A DNA stretch of 64,000 bases from Chamaesiphon minutus PCC 6605 (GTDB lineage: Bacteria > Cyanobacteriota > Cyanobacteriia > Cyanobacteriales > Chamaesiphonaceae), in NCBI RefSeq assembly GCF_000317145.1, contig NC_019697.1:2108001-2172000 (forward strand), written 5' to 3'. Positions 1 to 8,304 of this stretch are shown in pieces. Positions within the stretch are counted from its first letter, which is position 1. Each line of letters starts with the position of its first letter. Below the pieces are notes generated by a model. It was not told where the DNA came from. It was given only the letters and a program-made list of their open reading frames with translations, and did no database searches. Position numbers and translations under genes: made by a program.

Positions 1-1
1 C

Positions 2-586
2 GCGGCGAAACTAGCTGAGGGGACGAAAGATAATGCCATTGGGCGGGTAGCTAAACGGTTTGCCCTGGTGCAAGTATCGCTAGGATTAGCGCACAAGTAT
101 GGGTTACTACCCTTCGATGTCGAACAAGTAGAACTGGCTATTTCTACCTGTTTCCAAGCTTGGTTAGTCGCCAGGGGTGGGGATGGTTCGATCGAAATCA
201 AACAAGCGATCGAACGGATCGAACATCTACTCGTCACCAACGAGTTTAGCGACAGGGTTTATGACCTCCGCGACGGGGATACCAAGACCATTCGCAATCT
301 TTTGGCTTACCGCAAGGTTGGCGTGGAAGGGGACACAGAAGAGTTTTGGGTACCGCCAACAGTATTCGATAAAGAGTTCGTTGTTGGGGTCAACAAGGCG
401 GAGCTGGTGAAGGAATTACAGCGACTTGGCTGGTTGTTACCACCTCGTCCAGATGGTAAAGCTATTCATACTCGTTCGGTATGTGGAAAACGCATTTATC
501 TTTATGTTTTCCAAAAACGCCAAATCGTGAGTGAACAGGGTGAACAGGGTGAACACCCCCCCTCAAACCCTTTGTCAGAGTCATAA
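2..586 (+). CDS. DUF927-type plasmid primase/helicase, C-terminal part (5' end outside the window)
   Basis: The reading frame is open from base 2 to the stop at 586, so only about 194 C-terminal residues are present. The GTG at 68 is an internal codon, since coding similarity continues upstream of it. The visible part matches the tail of DUF927 proteins: a helical stretch with KRFALVQVSLGLA, then CFQAWLVARGG, then the winged-helix-like end with EEFWVPPTVFDKE and LQRLGWLLPP. DUF927 proteins are primase/helicase-like replication proteins of plasmids and phages, so a role in replication of the host element is likely but inferred. The Walker motifs would lie upstream and cannot be seen. The last codons (about residues 175-188) overlap the GTGAACAGG repeats that follow, so the repeat field starts inside the gene. 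Confidence 0.7.
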   Translation, partial: AAKLAEGTKDNAIGRVAKRFALVQVSLGLAHKYGLLPFDVEQVELAISTCFQAWLVARGGDGSIEIKQAIERIEHLLVTNEFSDRVYDLRDGDTKTIRNLLAYRKVGVEGDTEEFWVPPTVFDKEFVVGVNKAELVKELQRLGWLLPPRPDGKAIHTRSVCGKRIYLYVFQKRQIVSEQGEQGEHPPSNPLSES

Positions 587-778
587 ATTTATGGCTACCC
601 CCTGTTCACTCGGCTTTTTTTTAGAGTGAACAGGGTGAACAGGAAACAACTATTTCATTGTCGCATGTTCACCCTGTTCACTCGGCTTTTTTGGAGAGTG
701 AACAGGGGGGGTGAGAACAAAACCTCGTCCAGTAATGGGTTTAAGAGGGATGTTCACCCTGTTCACCCTGTTCACTCG
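531..778. repeat. Iteron-like field of 9-bp GTGAACAGG repeats in both orientations
   Basis: The 9-mer GTGAACAGG occurs in direct tandem at 531 and 540 (with a variant at 549), singly or in pairs near 626, 635 and 698, and as its complement CCTGTTCAC near 601, 673 and 751-776. Two hairpins can form: a CCTGTTCACTC arm pairs with GAGTGAACAGG around a GGC-T-run loop at about 601-634, and a similar one lies at about 672-707. The loops are T-rich. The position directly behind a primase-like gene fits a replication origin or copy-control region. Terminator-like behaviour is an alternative. Confidence 0.6.
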
Positions 779-866
779 CAAAAATCGACTTTCTGAATTT
801 AATTTTGAAAAAACGCTTTTTTCAAAACGGTAGGTAATATCGATGTACTGTTCGAGGGCAGGTAAA

Positions 867-1040
867 TTAACAATTGGCTATAAATTGAATCCAGCCGCCA
901 TCGTAATGTCGCTCGATCCCCCGCCGCACTTCCTCATCGGTCAAATCTTCCAAGTCCGCAGCTTCATCTAGCCAACTACAATCGCGAATCCATGTTCGCG
1001 CTTCATCTATTTGGGCTTTAGTCACTTCTTGCATATTCAT
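867..1040 (-). CDS. Small conserved hypothetical protein, 57 aa
   Basis: A short ORF starts at the ATG at 1040 (a second ATG lies two codons later) and ends at TAA 867-869. The product is acidic, with the segments ARTWIRDCSWLDEA, LTDEEVRRGIERHYDGGW and a short hydrophobic end. The DEEVRRGIERHYDGGW pattern is, to my recollection, recurrent in short cyanobacterial plasmid proteins of unknown function. It is transcribed toward the repeat field, away from the EamA gene. No function can be assigned. The residue composition and clean start-stop structure support it being real. Confidence 0.6.
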   Translation of the reverse strand: MNMQEVTKAQIDEARTWIRDCSWLDEAADLEDLTDEEVRRGIERHYDGGWIQFIANC

Positions 1041-1286
1041 AGATTCTGGTCGATCGGACAGGCTAGCAAACGTCAGTTCTGGTAAAAATGGAACCGTAGT
1101 GAACTAATTTAATCATAAACCTTACAAATATTCATCTATCAAAAGTCGAATTTAAATTGCTAAAACGTTTGGATAATATTCAAACGTTTAGAGCTTTATT
1201 TGCAGTTTAAATTAATAGTAATTGCGGTTATGGAGAGCTTATCAATTCATTAGAATAGGGCTTGAAATATTTCGTCCCTTGCTCTT

Positions 1287-2180
1287 ATGTGGATTCAATA
1301 CGCTTTATTTTCTTCTTTCCTTTGGGCAATCGTACATATTCTTGACGAGCATTGTGTAGACAGTATTTTTAGTAAGCCTTGGTTGGGAGTTATCACCAGC
1401 TCCGGTATCTCTGCCGGAATTTTCCTACTAGTACCATTCCTAAATCAGCCGATAATCATCCCCAGTTGGGATGTGCTGTTAATTTGTATGTTCACTGGGG
1501 CAATCATTCAGCTCAGTCAGGTCTATTATTTTCGTGCCTTAGATTTCAGTGATTCGGGGACTGTCGCAGCCTACTGGAACCTTACGCCAACATTTTTACC
1601 AGTTATTAGTTATTGGCTATTTGGTTACATCATTACAGGTAATAACTATATCGGTATCGGTCTACTATTAATTGCTTCGATCGGACTGTGTGTAATCGAT
1701 AAGTTCGAGAGCAAGTGGGATACTCTCTATTTGATGTCTATTGCCGCCTCGCTTCAGACAGGAGTGGTACTGCTAGAAAAATATATCTTCGATCGATCTC
1801 AATTTTTTGGGGCTTTTTTATCTATTAGCATGGCGATTGTCATAACTGGTCTACTTAGCTTGGGAATGCGAGAAGTTAGGGTTTCGCTGGTGAAAGACCT
1901 GCCCAAGATTAAGAAGGCTCTACCCGTATTTATCATCATCGAATTAATTAACTGGGTAGCCTTATACACGGGGCAAACTGCGGTGAAGATGGGTGTTCCC
2001 TCTTTAGTAAGTGCGATCGAGGCTTCTATCCCCGCTTTCGCGTTTGGAATATCCTTATCGATCGCCATGCTGCACCATAAGATCGACGCAGAGACAAAGC
2101 GGAAGCTACCGATTAAATGGATGATGGTTGGTTTGATGATGATTGGGGTGTGGCTGATTGGGGCAGGGATAGAAGCATGA
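1287..2180 (+). CDS. EamA/DMT-family membrane transporter
   Basis: The 297-residue product has about ten hydrophobic segments and the two-fold repeat layout of the drug/metabolite transporter superfamily. It begins with MWIQYALFSSFLWAIVHILD, and a second-half segment around residues 220-250 contains ALYTGQTAVKMG and SLVSAIEASIPAFAF, typical of EamA domains. It sits in the cytoplasmic membrane and exports or imports a small metabolite that cannot be predicted. The start is the ATG at 1287. Its stop overlaps the ATG of the next gene (ATGA at 2177-2180), so the following small genes are probably co-transcribed. Confidence 0.8.
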   Translation: MWIQYALFSSFLWAIVHILDEHCVDSIFSKPWLGVITSSGISAGIFLLVPFLNQPIIIPSWDVLLICMFTGAIIQLSQVYYFRALDFSDSGTVAAYWNLTPTFLPVISYWLFGYIITGNNYIGIGLLLIASIGLCVIDKFESKWDTLYLMSIAASLQTGVVLLEKYIFDRSQFFGAFLSISMAIVITGLLSLGMREVRVSLVKDLPKIKKALPVFIIIELINWVALYTGQTAVKMGVPSLVSAIEASIPAFAFGISLSIAMLHHKIDAETKRKLPIKWMMVGLMMIGVWLIGAGIEA

Positions 2181-2482
2181 CATTCAGAACCAAACCTCAA
2201 TATCTCTACCCAATTCTCAAAGATATTGAGTGGTCTGTACCTTTTCTATTTGAACGGATTTACCGAATTGATTATGATATCACTACTAAACATTGGGCAG
2301 CTTATCCCTTTAGTGAATCTCTAGATCGTTCGATTAAACCAGTTGTTATTGTAACCATCTATGGAGGTTGGGAGAACCCTAGTTACCGATGGCTGCGCTA
2401 TGGTATTGATGCGATCGTCGAAGAACGTAATTTCGATTTAATGCACCACTTTTTCAAGCAAGATATTCTTTCAAGCATTTAA
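2177..2482 (+). CDS. Hypothetical protein, member 1 of a tandem paralog family (101 aa)
   Basis: I place the start at ATG 2177, which overlaps the stop of the transporter gene. An in-frame ATG at 2117 would lie deep inside that gene. The product shares the layout of its two downstream neighbours: an IDY...W motif near residue 30, a central VTIYGG strand, a W-R-GIDAIVEE segment and a C-terminal DLMHHFFKQDIL resembling the RLLKEDIL end of the others. This copy is the most diverged. Function unknown. Coupling to the transporter by overlap suggests one operon. Confidence 0.65.
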   Translation: MTFRTKPQYLYPILKDIEWSVPFLFERIYRIDYDITTKHWAAYPFSESLDRSIKPVVIVTIYGGWENPSYRWLRYGIDAIVEERNFDLMHHFFKQDILSSI

Positions 2483-2490
2483 ACCTTTCG

Positions 2491-2805
2491 ATGATAACTA
2501 CACCTATCTTTACTCGTCAGCCTCCGCACATTCGCTCTTGCACGAGTTTAAAAAGTTTTCGTAACATCCTCAAGATTGACTATTACCCCAGCCTCAATCG
2601 CTGGGAGAGCCATCTAATTTTCAATCGCGATGGTAAAGTTTGCCAGCAGTTTGTTATCGTCTGCATTCACAGTTGTGAAGGTGAATCTACTTTTGAGTGG
2701 TGCCGACCAGATTTAGATGTAATTATTAGCGGGGGACGTAAAGAGGTAATCGATCGACTATTGAAAGAAGACATTCTCAAGTATTTAATTCCCACATTTA
2801 ACTAA
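2491..2805 (+). CDS. Hypothetical protein, member 2 of a tandem paralog family (104 aa)
   Basis: The gene starts 8 bp after the previous stop. The product contains LKIDYYPSLNRWESH, an FVIVCIHS strand, FEWCRPDLDVII and IDRLLKEDILKYL. The block EWCRPD plus IDRLLKEDIL is shared with the next gene almost residue for residue, so the two are recent duplicates. No known domain is recognised. The alternation of strand-like and helix-like stretches suggests a small alpha/beta domain. Confidence 0.65.
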   Translation: MITTPIFTRQPPHIRSCTSLKSFRNILKIDYYPSLNRWESHLIFNRDGKVCQQFVIVCIHSCEGESTFEWCRPDLDVIISGGRKEVIDRLLKEDILKYLIPTFN

Positions 2806-2810
2806 ACTTT

Positions 2811-3137
2811 ATGAGTTCACAAAGCATTCCCACTGAGAGAGCGATCTTTAGAGAACAGCCCCCCAACTTAAAACAACATAGTGGAATCATAAATGACTCT
2901 CAGGGAGTATTCAAAATCGATTATGCTCCATACCTAAACAGATGGTTTAGCCGCCACACAGCTAGCCGTGATGGTGGGATAGGGCAAAATTTGATACTCG
3001 TGAATGTATATAATCCCCAGACTAAGATTACCTGTGAATGGTGCAGACCAGACATCCAAGCGATCGTTGAGGAAGAAAACTTATCGGCGATCGATCGACT
3101 GTTGAAGGAAGATATTTTAAATTACTTACTTAATTAG
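2811..3137 (+). CDS. Hypothetical protein, member 3 of a tandem paralog family (108 aa)
   Basis: It starts 5 bp after the previous gene. It carries FKIDYAPYLNRWFSRH, LILVNVYNP, CEWCRPDIQAIVEEENL and IDRLLKEDILNYL, the same order of blocks as its neighbour. The N-terminal about 30 residues differ among the three copies, while the core and C-terminus are conserved. Function unknown. The series EamA transporter plus three paralogs looks like one transcription unit. Confidence 0.65.
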   Translation: MSSQSIPTERAIFREQPPNLKQHSGIINDSQGVFKIDYAPYLNRWFSRHTASRDGGIGQNLILVNVYNPQTKITCEWCRPDIQAIVEEENLSAIDRLLKEDILNYLLN

Positions 3138-3144
3138 CATAGAA

Positions 3145-3255
3145 ATGACTACCGCACTAATAATTTATTTTGGCTACGCTTATACACTGGGACTCATATT
3201 AGTATTTGGACAGGGACGGAAGTTATCAAATCTAGATGAAAGCGATCGGGATTAG
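3145..3255 (+). CDS. Possible 36-aa single-span membrane protein
   Basis: A short ORF follows the paralog array by 7 bp. It encodes one hydrophobic stretch (about residues 4-21, ALIIYFGYAYTLGLILVF) followed by a charged tail (GQGRKLSNLDESDRD). That topology and the close spacing to the upstream operon suggest a small membrane peptide. No homology is recognised, and it could be chance. Confidence 0.4.
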   Translation: MTTALIIYFGYAYTLGLILVFGQGRKLSNLDESDRD

Positions 3256-3295
3256 TATTTTAGCTGAAAGATAGAATTGAAATAGAGTAATTATT

Positions 3296-3583
3296 ATGAT
3301 TTTACAACTCAATCCAACTATTCTAGTGGAAACACCTTTAGGGCAGGGACAAGCTCTATTTCTAATCGATTATGGAATGCACCAAAATACTTGTTGGGTA
3401 GTTGCTCTAAATGAAAATGGAATTGTCAAGCATTTTGATTGCAATGATATAGTTGTTTCTGTTAACTATACCTATCATCTAAATACAAAAAAGCATCAAA
3501 ATCATTCAGTTGGTAAGGAACGAAATCAAGAGCAGGGAAAAGTTGCCGCGCCGCGAAACGCCGCGCTATCTTCTTGTGCTTAG
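3296..3583 (+). CDS. Conserved small hypothetical protein with an odd C-terminal extension (95 aa)
   Basis: Residues 1-61 form a compact unit (LNPTILVETPLGQG, FLIDYGMHQNTCWVVAL, GIVKHFDCNDIVVS) of a kind found, as far as I recall, in small cyanobacterial proteins of about 65 residues. The last about 30 residues read through a GC-rich repetitive stretch (3545-3635, several GCCGCG units) and have a different composition. The native stop was probably lost and a repeat appended. Function unknown. Confidence 0.55.
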   Translation: MILQLNPTILVETPLGQGQALFLIDYGMHQNTCWVVALNENGIVKHFDCNDIVVSVNYTYHLNTKKHQNHSVGKERNQEQGKVAAPRNAALSSCA

Positions 3584-3634
3584 AGCCAACAGACCGCGCC
3601 GCCTTCTCTTTGGTCATGCCGCGCTAGTCCTTGG

Positions 3635-4015
3635 TTAGAATGCAACATCTAGCAGTATAAATGAGTCGTCAGAGTGGTGACAAATAGTAAATGTAAAGGG
3701 CTGTTCGTAGCTATTGAGACTGTCACTAGCTACAATCGCAAGGTCATTTCCTTCGAGATAAGAAACGATAGATACTGCGGCTAAAACTTCCACAAGATAT
3801 GTCGTACTAGCATCTTTTCCTAAGCGTGAATCTACAATCCCAGTAGTAATGATTTTCTCGACAACAATGCGATCGCTCTGCTGATTACAAATAGAAGAAA
3901 TTTTAAAGTCTGGAATAGAGAACGCTGGGAGGTTGAACCGTCGCCAGCTCATAAACTCACCTTTTACTAGTAAGCTCTCTGCTAAGTAACAAATTTTTTT
4001 ATCGATAGAATTCAT
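3635..4015 (-). CDS. Hypothetical protein, 126 aa
   Basis: The ORF begins with MNSIDKKICYLAESLL, contains MSWRRFNLPAFSIPDF near residue 22, and ends FTICHHSDDSFILLDVAF. It is not recognised. Composition is ordinary for a small cytosolic protein, with alternating hydrophobic strands in the second half. No clear Shine-Dalgarno sequence precedes the ATG. It converges on the 3296 gene across the GC-rich repeat. Confidence 0.5.
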   Translation of the reverse strand: MNSIDKKICYLAESLLVKGEFMSWRRFNLPAFSIPDFKISSICNQQSDRIVVEKIITTGIVDSRLGKDASTTYLVEVLAAVSIVSYLEGNDLAIVASDSLNSYEQPFTFTICHHSDDSFILLDVAF

Positions 4016-4272
4016 AGCTTAAAAGTAAATTGACATCATCTTGAGAAGCGTTACTGGATTGGAGCGGGCATCCTTACGATCGGTAGCACTCTTTATTTGT
4101 GTAATGTAACGACGATCGCTCTGGAGAATCAGAACCTCCTAACCATTGATGGTAAGGGATTCTGATGTTTGCGGGTGTGAAAAGTCAACATTTTATGGGC
4201 ACGATCGTATATTTTTGTCCCGATCTGTCACGCAATATCTAGAAAATAGATATTAGTGTTTTCGGATGAGTT

Positions 4273-4731
4273 ATGGATAAGTATCAGATTGAGTATCGCA
4301 ATCGAGTTCTTCGTGACTATATTAGAGATCGTAACTGGGATAAAAATGATGAATATCTTCTAAAGCAACAACTTGTTAAATGCAGCACTATATTATTGCC
4401 TGAATACCCATATTTAATAGAAGATGAATGGGAAGTGGAAACTAGTCAATCAGACAAAGGAAAGGGAGATTTGGTATTTGCCAGCGAATATTTACGTTTT
4501 GCTGTTGTTGAGATTAAATATATAGACCGTAAAAGTACAGGTCGTACTGCATCAAGAAAAAGAACAGCAAAGCGACAGGAAGTTAAACAGCAAGCTATCG
4601 ATTATGCGGCTATTTATGCGAGACGACATCTTCAAAATGTCGAAGTATTTACATTTACAAATGAAAAGGAGCTGCCCTGTTCGTTAGGAATCTATAACCC
4701 ACATACTGCAAGCTGTTTTAAACAATCTTAA
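4273..4731 (+). CDS. Putative PD-(D/E)XK-like nuclease-fold protein, 152 aa
   Basis: The core shows the spacing of a PD-(D/E)XK active site: GKGDLVF (Asp66), then a strand AVVEIKYID (Glu80, Lys82), followed by a basic helix TASRKRTAKRQEVKQQAIDYAAIYARR. A helical N-terminus with YRNRVLRDYIRDRNW precedes it. Proteins with this block are, from memory, found widely as short uncharacterised proteins. If active it would be a small metal-dependent nuclease in the cytosol. It is a single gene with no obvious methyltransferase or other partner nearby, so a link to defence or repair is only inferred. Confidence 0.55.
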   Translation: MDKYQIEYRNRVLRDYIRDRNWDKNDEYLLKQQLVKCSTILLPEYPYLIEDEWEVETSQSDKGKGDLVFASEYLRFAVVEIKYIDRKSTGRTASRKRTAKRQEVKQQAIDYAAIYARRHLQNVEVFTFTNEKELPCSLGIYNPHTASCFKQS

Positions 4732-4906
4732 ATTCAGGTAATTCGCTAATCTTGATGGTAAGTTCGAGTTTTCCGGTAGTAGCCATGAGCATCTAGATCT
4801 ATGTTGTTATCATAAACAATGTAAATCTTCTGATGCCCCGTTTGCGTTGGTGTAAGCCTGCCTTCGGTACAGTGTCTCGGAGGGAATCGCAAAACTCCCA
4901 AGTAAA

Positions 4907-5113
4907 ATGTCTCCACGCAATTTTCGTCGGTTCACTTCACAACAACCCGCTCAAGAATCTACATCATTCCCAGATTCAACGATTAAAGAACAATTTCTTC
5001 CTGAATCGATCGAGATTTGTTGCCCTGTGTGTGGTTGCATCAATCTCGGTGAAGATGAAATGGGGCAGATTTGCTGCGATGAATGTGATTTTGTCGATGT
5101 CGTTGAAATTTAA
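4907..5113 (+). CDS. Small zinc-ribbon protein, 68 aa
   Basis: Two cysteine pairs, CCPVCGC and CCDEC, about 18 residues apart in the C-terminal half, make a typical zinc ribbon. The first 30 residues are polar and probably disordered. The ATG at 4907 is preceded by a modest purine stretch. The upstream 170 bp contains a short REP-like palindrome (around 4850-4890). It may bind nucleic acid or protein. Specific function unknown. Confidence 0.5.
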   Translation: MSPRNFRRFTSQQPAQESTSFPDSTIKEQFLPESIEICCPVCGCINLGEDEMGQICCDECDFVDVVEI

Positions 5114-5179
5114 TCCGATGCCCACAGATTTAGTGCTAGGGATTATTTTCTAAGAAGCGACTACCTACAGCGAGCGTGG

Positions 5180-7048
5180 CTACACCAACGATCGCAACCG
5201 TTCCACAAAATCCGACTCCCGATCGTAACTCATCATCAAGCGGTGAGTCGATCGAGTCATGGCAACATACAGTAGTCGCGCATCATCCGCTGGGATGCTG
5301 TTTTGGCGTGGTAGATAACCCAACCCTGGAATGATGACATTGGCAAACTCTAAGCCCTTGCAGGAGTGTAGCGTCATCAGTTTGACGCTTTCGACCTTGG
5401 GTTTATAAAAGCGACTGTCTGAGTCTTTATTCAGCCATTCAATTGGGAGATCGGCAGCTTGAAATTGAGTATAAATTTGCTCTCCTATGAATCTCAATCC
5501 GTGGAAAATACCAATTTCATTTAGAGGCACACCTTCGGTCTGAAACTGCTTGACTGTGGCGATCGCCAATTTGACTTCTGCTTGAAAGCTGTCACAGCGA
5601 GTTAGTTGAGGGGGAATGCCTCGTCGTCCCGCGCTCAAAGGTTGAACCAATGGCTGCTCGTCGTCGCTAGCATTGATAGGCTGCATGATGTCCTTAGCGA
5701 ACTCATAGGCTAGGTTTAGTACTTCGATCGTGTTGCGGTAGTTTGTTTTAAGGATGGATGTCCGCCCCCGTGCTTCAATACCGACGCTTTTGAATGAGAA
5801 CTTTTTACGTTTTTGCTGCCCACCATATAAGTTTTGAGCGTCATCGTAGAGCAGTAACAGTGAATTTTGCTCGTCGAGGACATGGACGAGCATAGTAAAC
5901 CACTCTGGCTCGAAGTCGTGTCCCTCATCGATCAGGATGCTACTGTATTGTCCAGCGGGAATTCGACCATCCGCGATCGCTTCTCTGACCGTGCGTTCGA
6001 GGTCGGCAATGTAATTATCCGATTGTGTTGGGAACGGTACGCGGTGGCGGCGGAGTTGGTCTGTACACCAACCATGAAAATGGCGAACGTGGACTAATCC
6101 ATCGAGGTTTGATGAGGCAATCGCTTCTCTGAGTCTGGAGGCTAGCGCAACGTTATAGCAAACTATCAGAATTGGGCGTTCGGGAGCGAGTGACGCTAGA
6201 TAGTTGCAACGGTACAGCAAAATCATCGTCTTTCCAGATCCTGCTACCCCATGAATTACTCGATGTCCATCGCCCAGGCTCCGCGCTAATGTCTCTTGCT
6301 GGAGGTCGAAGATTTGGATTAGGTCAGAGGGAATTTCTCTAGGAGCAACGGGAATGTCTAGCTCAACATCGGGGTCGGGGTCGGCGATTGGATGTTCGGC
6401 GAGGAATAACGCGAGCTGTTTTGAAGGTAAGCGACATTCGGGGAACATCAGCCACCGAATCCGATCGACTTGTTGAGGCGTGACCGCCCACTCGAAGGTG
6501 TAAGGGTACATCCCCCACAATTTTTCTTGTAACTCGACCGAATCTTTGGGCTTGATTTCATCCTGACAAATGACCAAGTACTCGTCGAGGATCGAGTCTA
6601 ATTCGCTTTGAACGAACGCTTTGCGGGTAATATTTGCCAGCACTAATCCATACCCGTAGGGACAGATTAGCTGCCCTGCGTACAGACCATCAGGTTGCAC
6701 TAAATCTCGATCCTGGCAGAGCAACTGTTTGATTGCCAAGACATATTTTCGAGCCTGTTCGAGAGGATTAATAACCGATTTGACCCCATCATTGGTAACG
6801 ATCGTGAAGGATTTCCGATTAGCATCCTGAATCGTACCGATTTTCCAGTCCTTGACTTCCAACACCAGCAATCCTCGCTGGGGATGGAGGAGTGTAAAAT
6901 CGGGGCGGAGGTTTTTCTTACCAACGGGTACGTCATACCAAATGGTATAGTCATCCTCTAAATTATCTTCTAAGCTTTGCCCCAGCCGCTTTTCTCCGCC
7001 TGTCATATCGGAAGCGCAGCTATTGAAAGTCGGGATGAGTTTTGCCAT
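5180..7048 (-). CDS. NERD-domain UvrD/Rep-like superfamily 1 helicase
   Basis: The 622-residue protein has an N-terminal NERD (nuclease-related) domain with GEKRLGQSLEDNL, RPDFTLLHPQRGLLVLEVKDW (Asp and Glu-x-Lys as in PD-(D/E)XK folds). It is followed by a superfamily 1 helicase core: Walker A GVAGSGKTMIL near residue 267, motif II ILIDEGHDFEPEW, motif V LMTLHSCKGLEFANVI and motif VI LLYVAMTRSTHRL. It should be an ATP-driven 3'-5' DNA helicase, perhaps with nuclease activity. NERD helicases occur on plasmids and in defence-rich regions. The gene stands alone and points away from the Tn3 element. Length and motif set look intact. Confidence 0.85.
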   Translation of the reverse strand: MAKLIPTFNSCASDMTGGEKRLGQSLEDNLEDDYTIWYDVPVGKKNLRPDFTLLHPQRGLLVLEVKDWKIGTIQDANRKSFTIVTNDGVKSVINPLEQARKYVLAIKQLLCQDRDLVQPDGLYAGQLICPYGYGLVLANITRKAFVQSELDSILDEYLVICQDEIKPKDSVELQEKLWGMYPYTFEWAVTPQQVDRIRWLMFPECRLPSKQLALFLAEHPIADPDPDVELDIPVAPREIPSDLIQIFDLQQETLARSLGDGHRVIHGVAGSGKTMILLYRCNYLASLAPERPILIVCYNVALASRLREAIASSNLDGLVHVRHFHGWCTDQLRRHRVPFPTQSDNYIADLERTVREAIADGRIPAGQYSSILIDEGHDFEPEWFTMLVHVLDEQNSLLLLYDDAQNLYGGQQKRKKFSFKSVGIEARGRTSILKTNYRNTIEVLNLAYEFAKDIMQPINASDDEQPLVQPLSAGRRGIPPQLTRCDSFQAEVKLAIATVKQFQTEGVPLNEIGIFHGLRFIGEQIYTQFQAADLPIEWLNKDSDSRFYKPKVESVKLMTLHSCKGLEFANVIIPGLGYLPRQNSIPADDARLLYVAMTRSTHRLMMSYDRESDFVERLRSLV

Positions 7049-7199
7049 GTTTGAGCTGGGGGTTGAAATTTTAGCTACTTATTAGCTTTCCCAGATATAC
7101 CTGAAATGACACAAAGTTCAGATCTTTAGCCGATCTCAGCCATCCTAATCCCTTCTAAACTGATGAGAGCAATTCAGTTAGCGATCGTCGTAAGGCGAT

Positions 7200-7538
7200 A
7201 TGCAAGCCTCGATGTTCGGGCAGCGCAACAAAACAAGGTATCTAACAGAGTTTAAGAGCAATCCCCGCTACTATCGGGATGTCATCGTTATTACTTATTT
7301 GCCACCATCACGCGCATTTGGCATCAGAAGGGACATCAATCCCGAAGGCGCGATCGAGACTCGGATCGTATTAATCGAGATCGTTCTGCCCACAAGCTCT
7401 AAATTCTACCGCTGTCATAGGGTAGGTATTGTCGAGACGATCGATCGCACCACGGCTAGTCAAGAGTGGAGACCTTTTTTCGAGCGGATTTGTAGCGATC
7501 TATATCGGGAGGTCGATCGGGATTTACTGAGCTGGTAG
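7200..7538 (+). CDS. Hypothetical protein, 112 aa
   Basis: The product begins MQASMFGQRNKTRYLTEF and has a strand-rich middle (VIVITYLPPS, TRIVLIEIVLP) and a helical end (WRPFFERICSDLYREVDRDLL). It is not recognised. The gene ends 17 bp before the left inverted repeat of the Tn3 transposon, so it forms the left flank of the insertion but is not visibly broken. Confidence 0.5.
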   Translation: MQASMFGQRNKTRYLTEFKSNPRYYRDVIVITYLPPSRAFGIRRDINPEGAIETRIVLIEIVLPTSSKFYRCHRVGIVETIDRTTASQEWRPFFERICSDLYREVDRDLLSW

Positions 7539-7597
7539 ATTCGATCGCCTTCGTAGGGGTTTTTTGTATAAACCCTCGAAAAGGGGGATTCTGAGTT

Positions 7598-8158
7598 TTA
7601 TGGTACTTCCGAACTAGATTTTCCAAGATAACGATAGACACTCGCCTTAGAAAGATCGAAGTCTTTCATCAAGATTTTAATCAGAACACCCTGTTGGCGT
7701 TGAAGCTGAAGCTCCACCACCTGTTGGGGAGATAATCGTTTACTCCTCCCAAACTTGACACCCAACTCTTTTGCCTTATTAATGCCATCTAGCTGACGCT
7801 CAGAGCGGAGTTCAGTTTCAAATTCAGCGATCGCCGCCAGCATATTAAAAAGTAGACGACCCGTAGCATCAGAAGTATCAATATTTTGGTCGAGAACCTG
7901 CAAAGCGACATTTTTGCGCTGGAGTGCATCAGCGATCGTGCAAAGGTGAAGAGTAGAGCGAGCTAACCGATCTAACCGCGACACAATCAACGTATCGCCG
8001 TCTCGGACATATTCCAAACAAGCAGCAAGCTGAGAACGCTGATGGTTAGTACCACTTTGTGTTTCTTGATAGATCTTGTCGCAATGTTTGAGTTTCTGTA
8101 ACTGAACGTCAAGACTCTGCCCAGACGAGCTAACTCTTGCGTACCCAACCAAAGCCAT
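7598..8158 (-). CDS. tnpR: Serine site-specific recombinase (resolvase) of the Tn3-family transposon
   Basis: The 186-residue protein has the resolvase catalytic domain with MALVGYARVSSSGQS (nucleophile Ser in ARVSSSGQ), LIVSRLDRLARS and AEFETELRSERQ, then a C-terminal helix-turn-helix (SPQQVVELQLQRQQG...LSKASVYRYL). It resolves the cointegrate made during replicative transposition by acting at res, which should lie in the spacer upstream (8159-8304). Divergent orientation with the transposase allows it to repress both promoters. Length is standard for the family. Confidence 0.9.
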   Translation of the reverse strand: MALVGYARVSSSGQSLDVQLQKLKHCDKIYQETQSGTNHQRSQLAACLEYVRDGDTLIVSRLDRLARSTLHLCTIADALQRKNVALQVLDQNIDTSDATGRLLFNMLAAIAEFETELRSERQLDGINKAKELGVKFGRSKRLSPQQVVELQLQRQQGVLIKILMKDFDLSKASVYRYLGKSSSEVP

Positions 8159-8304
8159 ACAAACACCTGTAGATGTATTTACGTCTCATTATGCCTTAAA
8201 GGATAAGAGAAAGGTATTTTGAGACATGGAAAGAGACATAATTAAAGAACGTCCCAGAAAGTGTACTTTCTGAGACTCATAAAATTGAATAATGAGTAGC
8301 CAAA
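8159..8304. promoter_or_regulatory. Probable res site and divergent promoters of the Tn3-family transposon
   Basis: The 146-bp spacer between tnpR and tnpA contains repeated GAGAC/GTCTC-cored motifs: CGTCTCATTATG near 8185, TGAGACATGG near 8220, AGAGACATAATT near 8231, and TGAGACTCATAA near 8272. Their mixed orientation fits three-subsite resolvase binding. Exact subsite limits cannot be fixed by eye. Confidence 0.5.
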
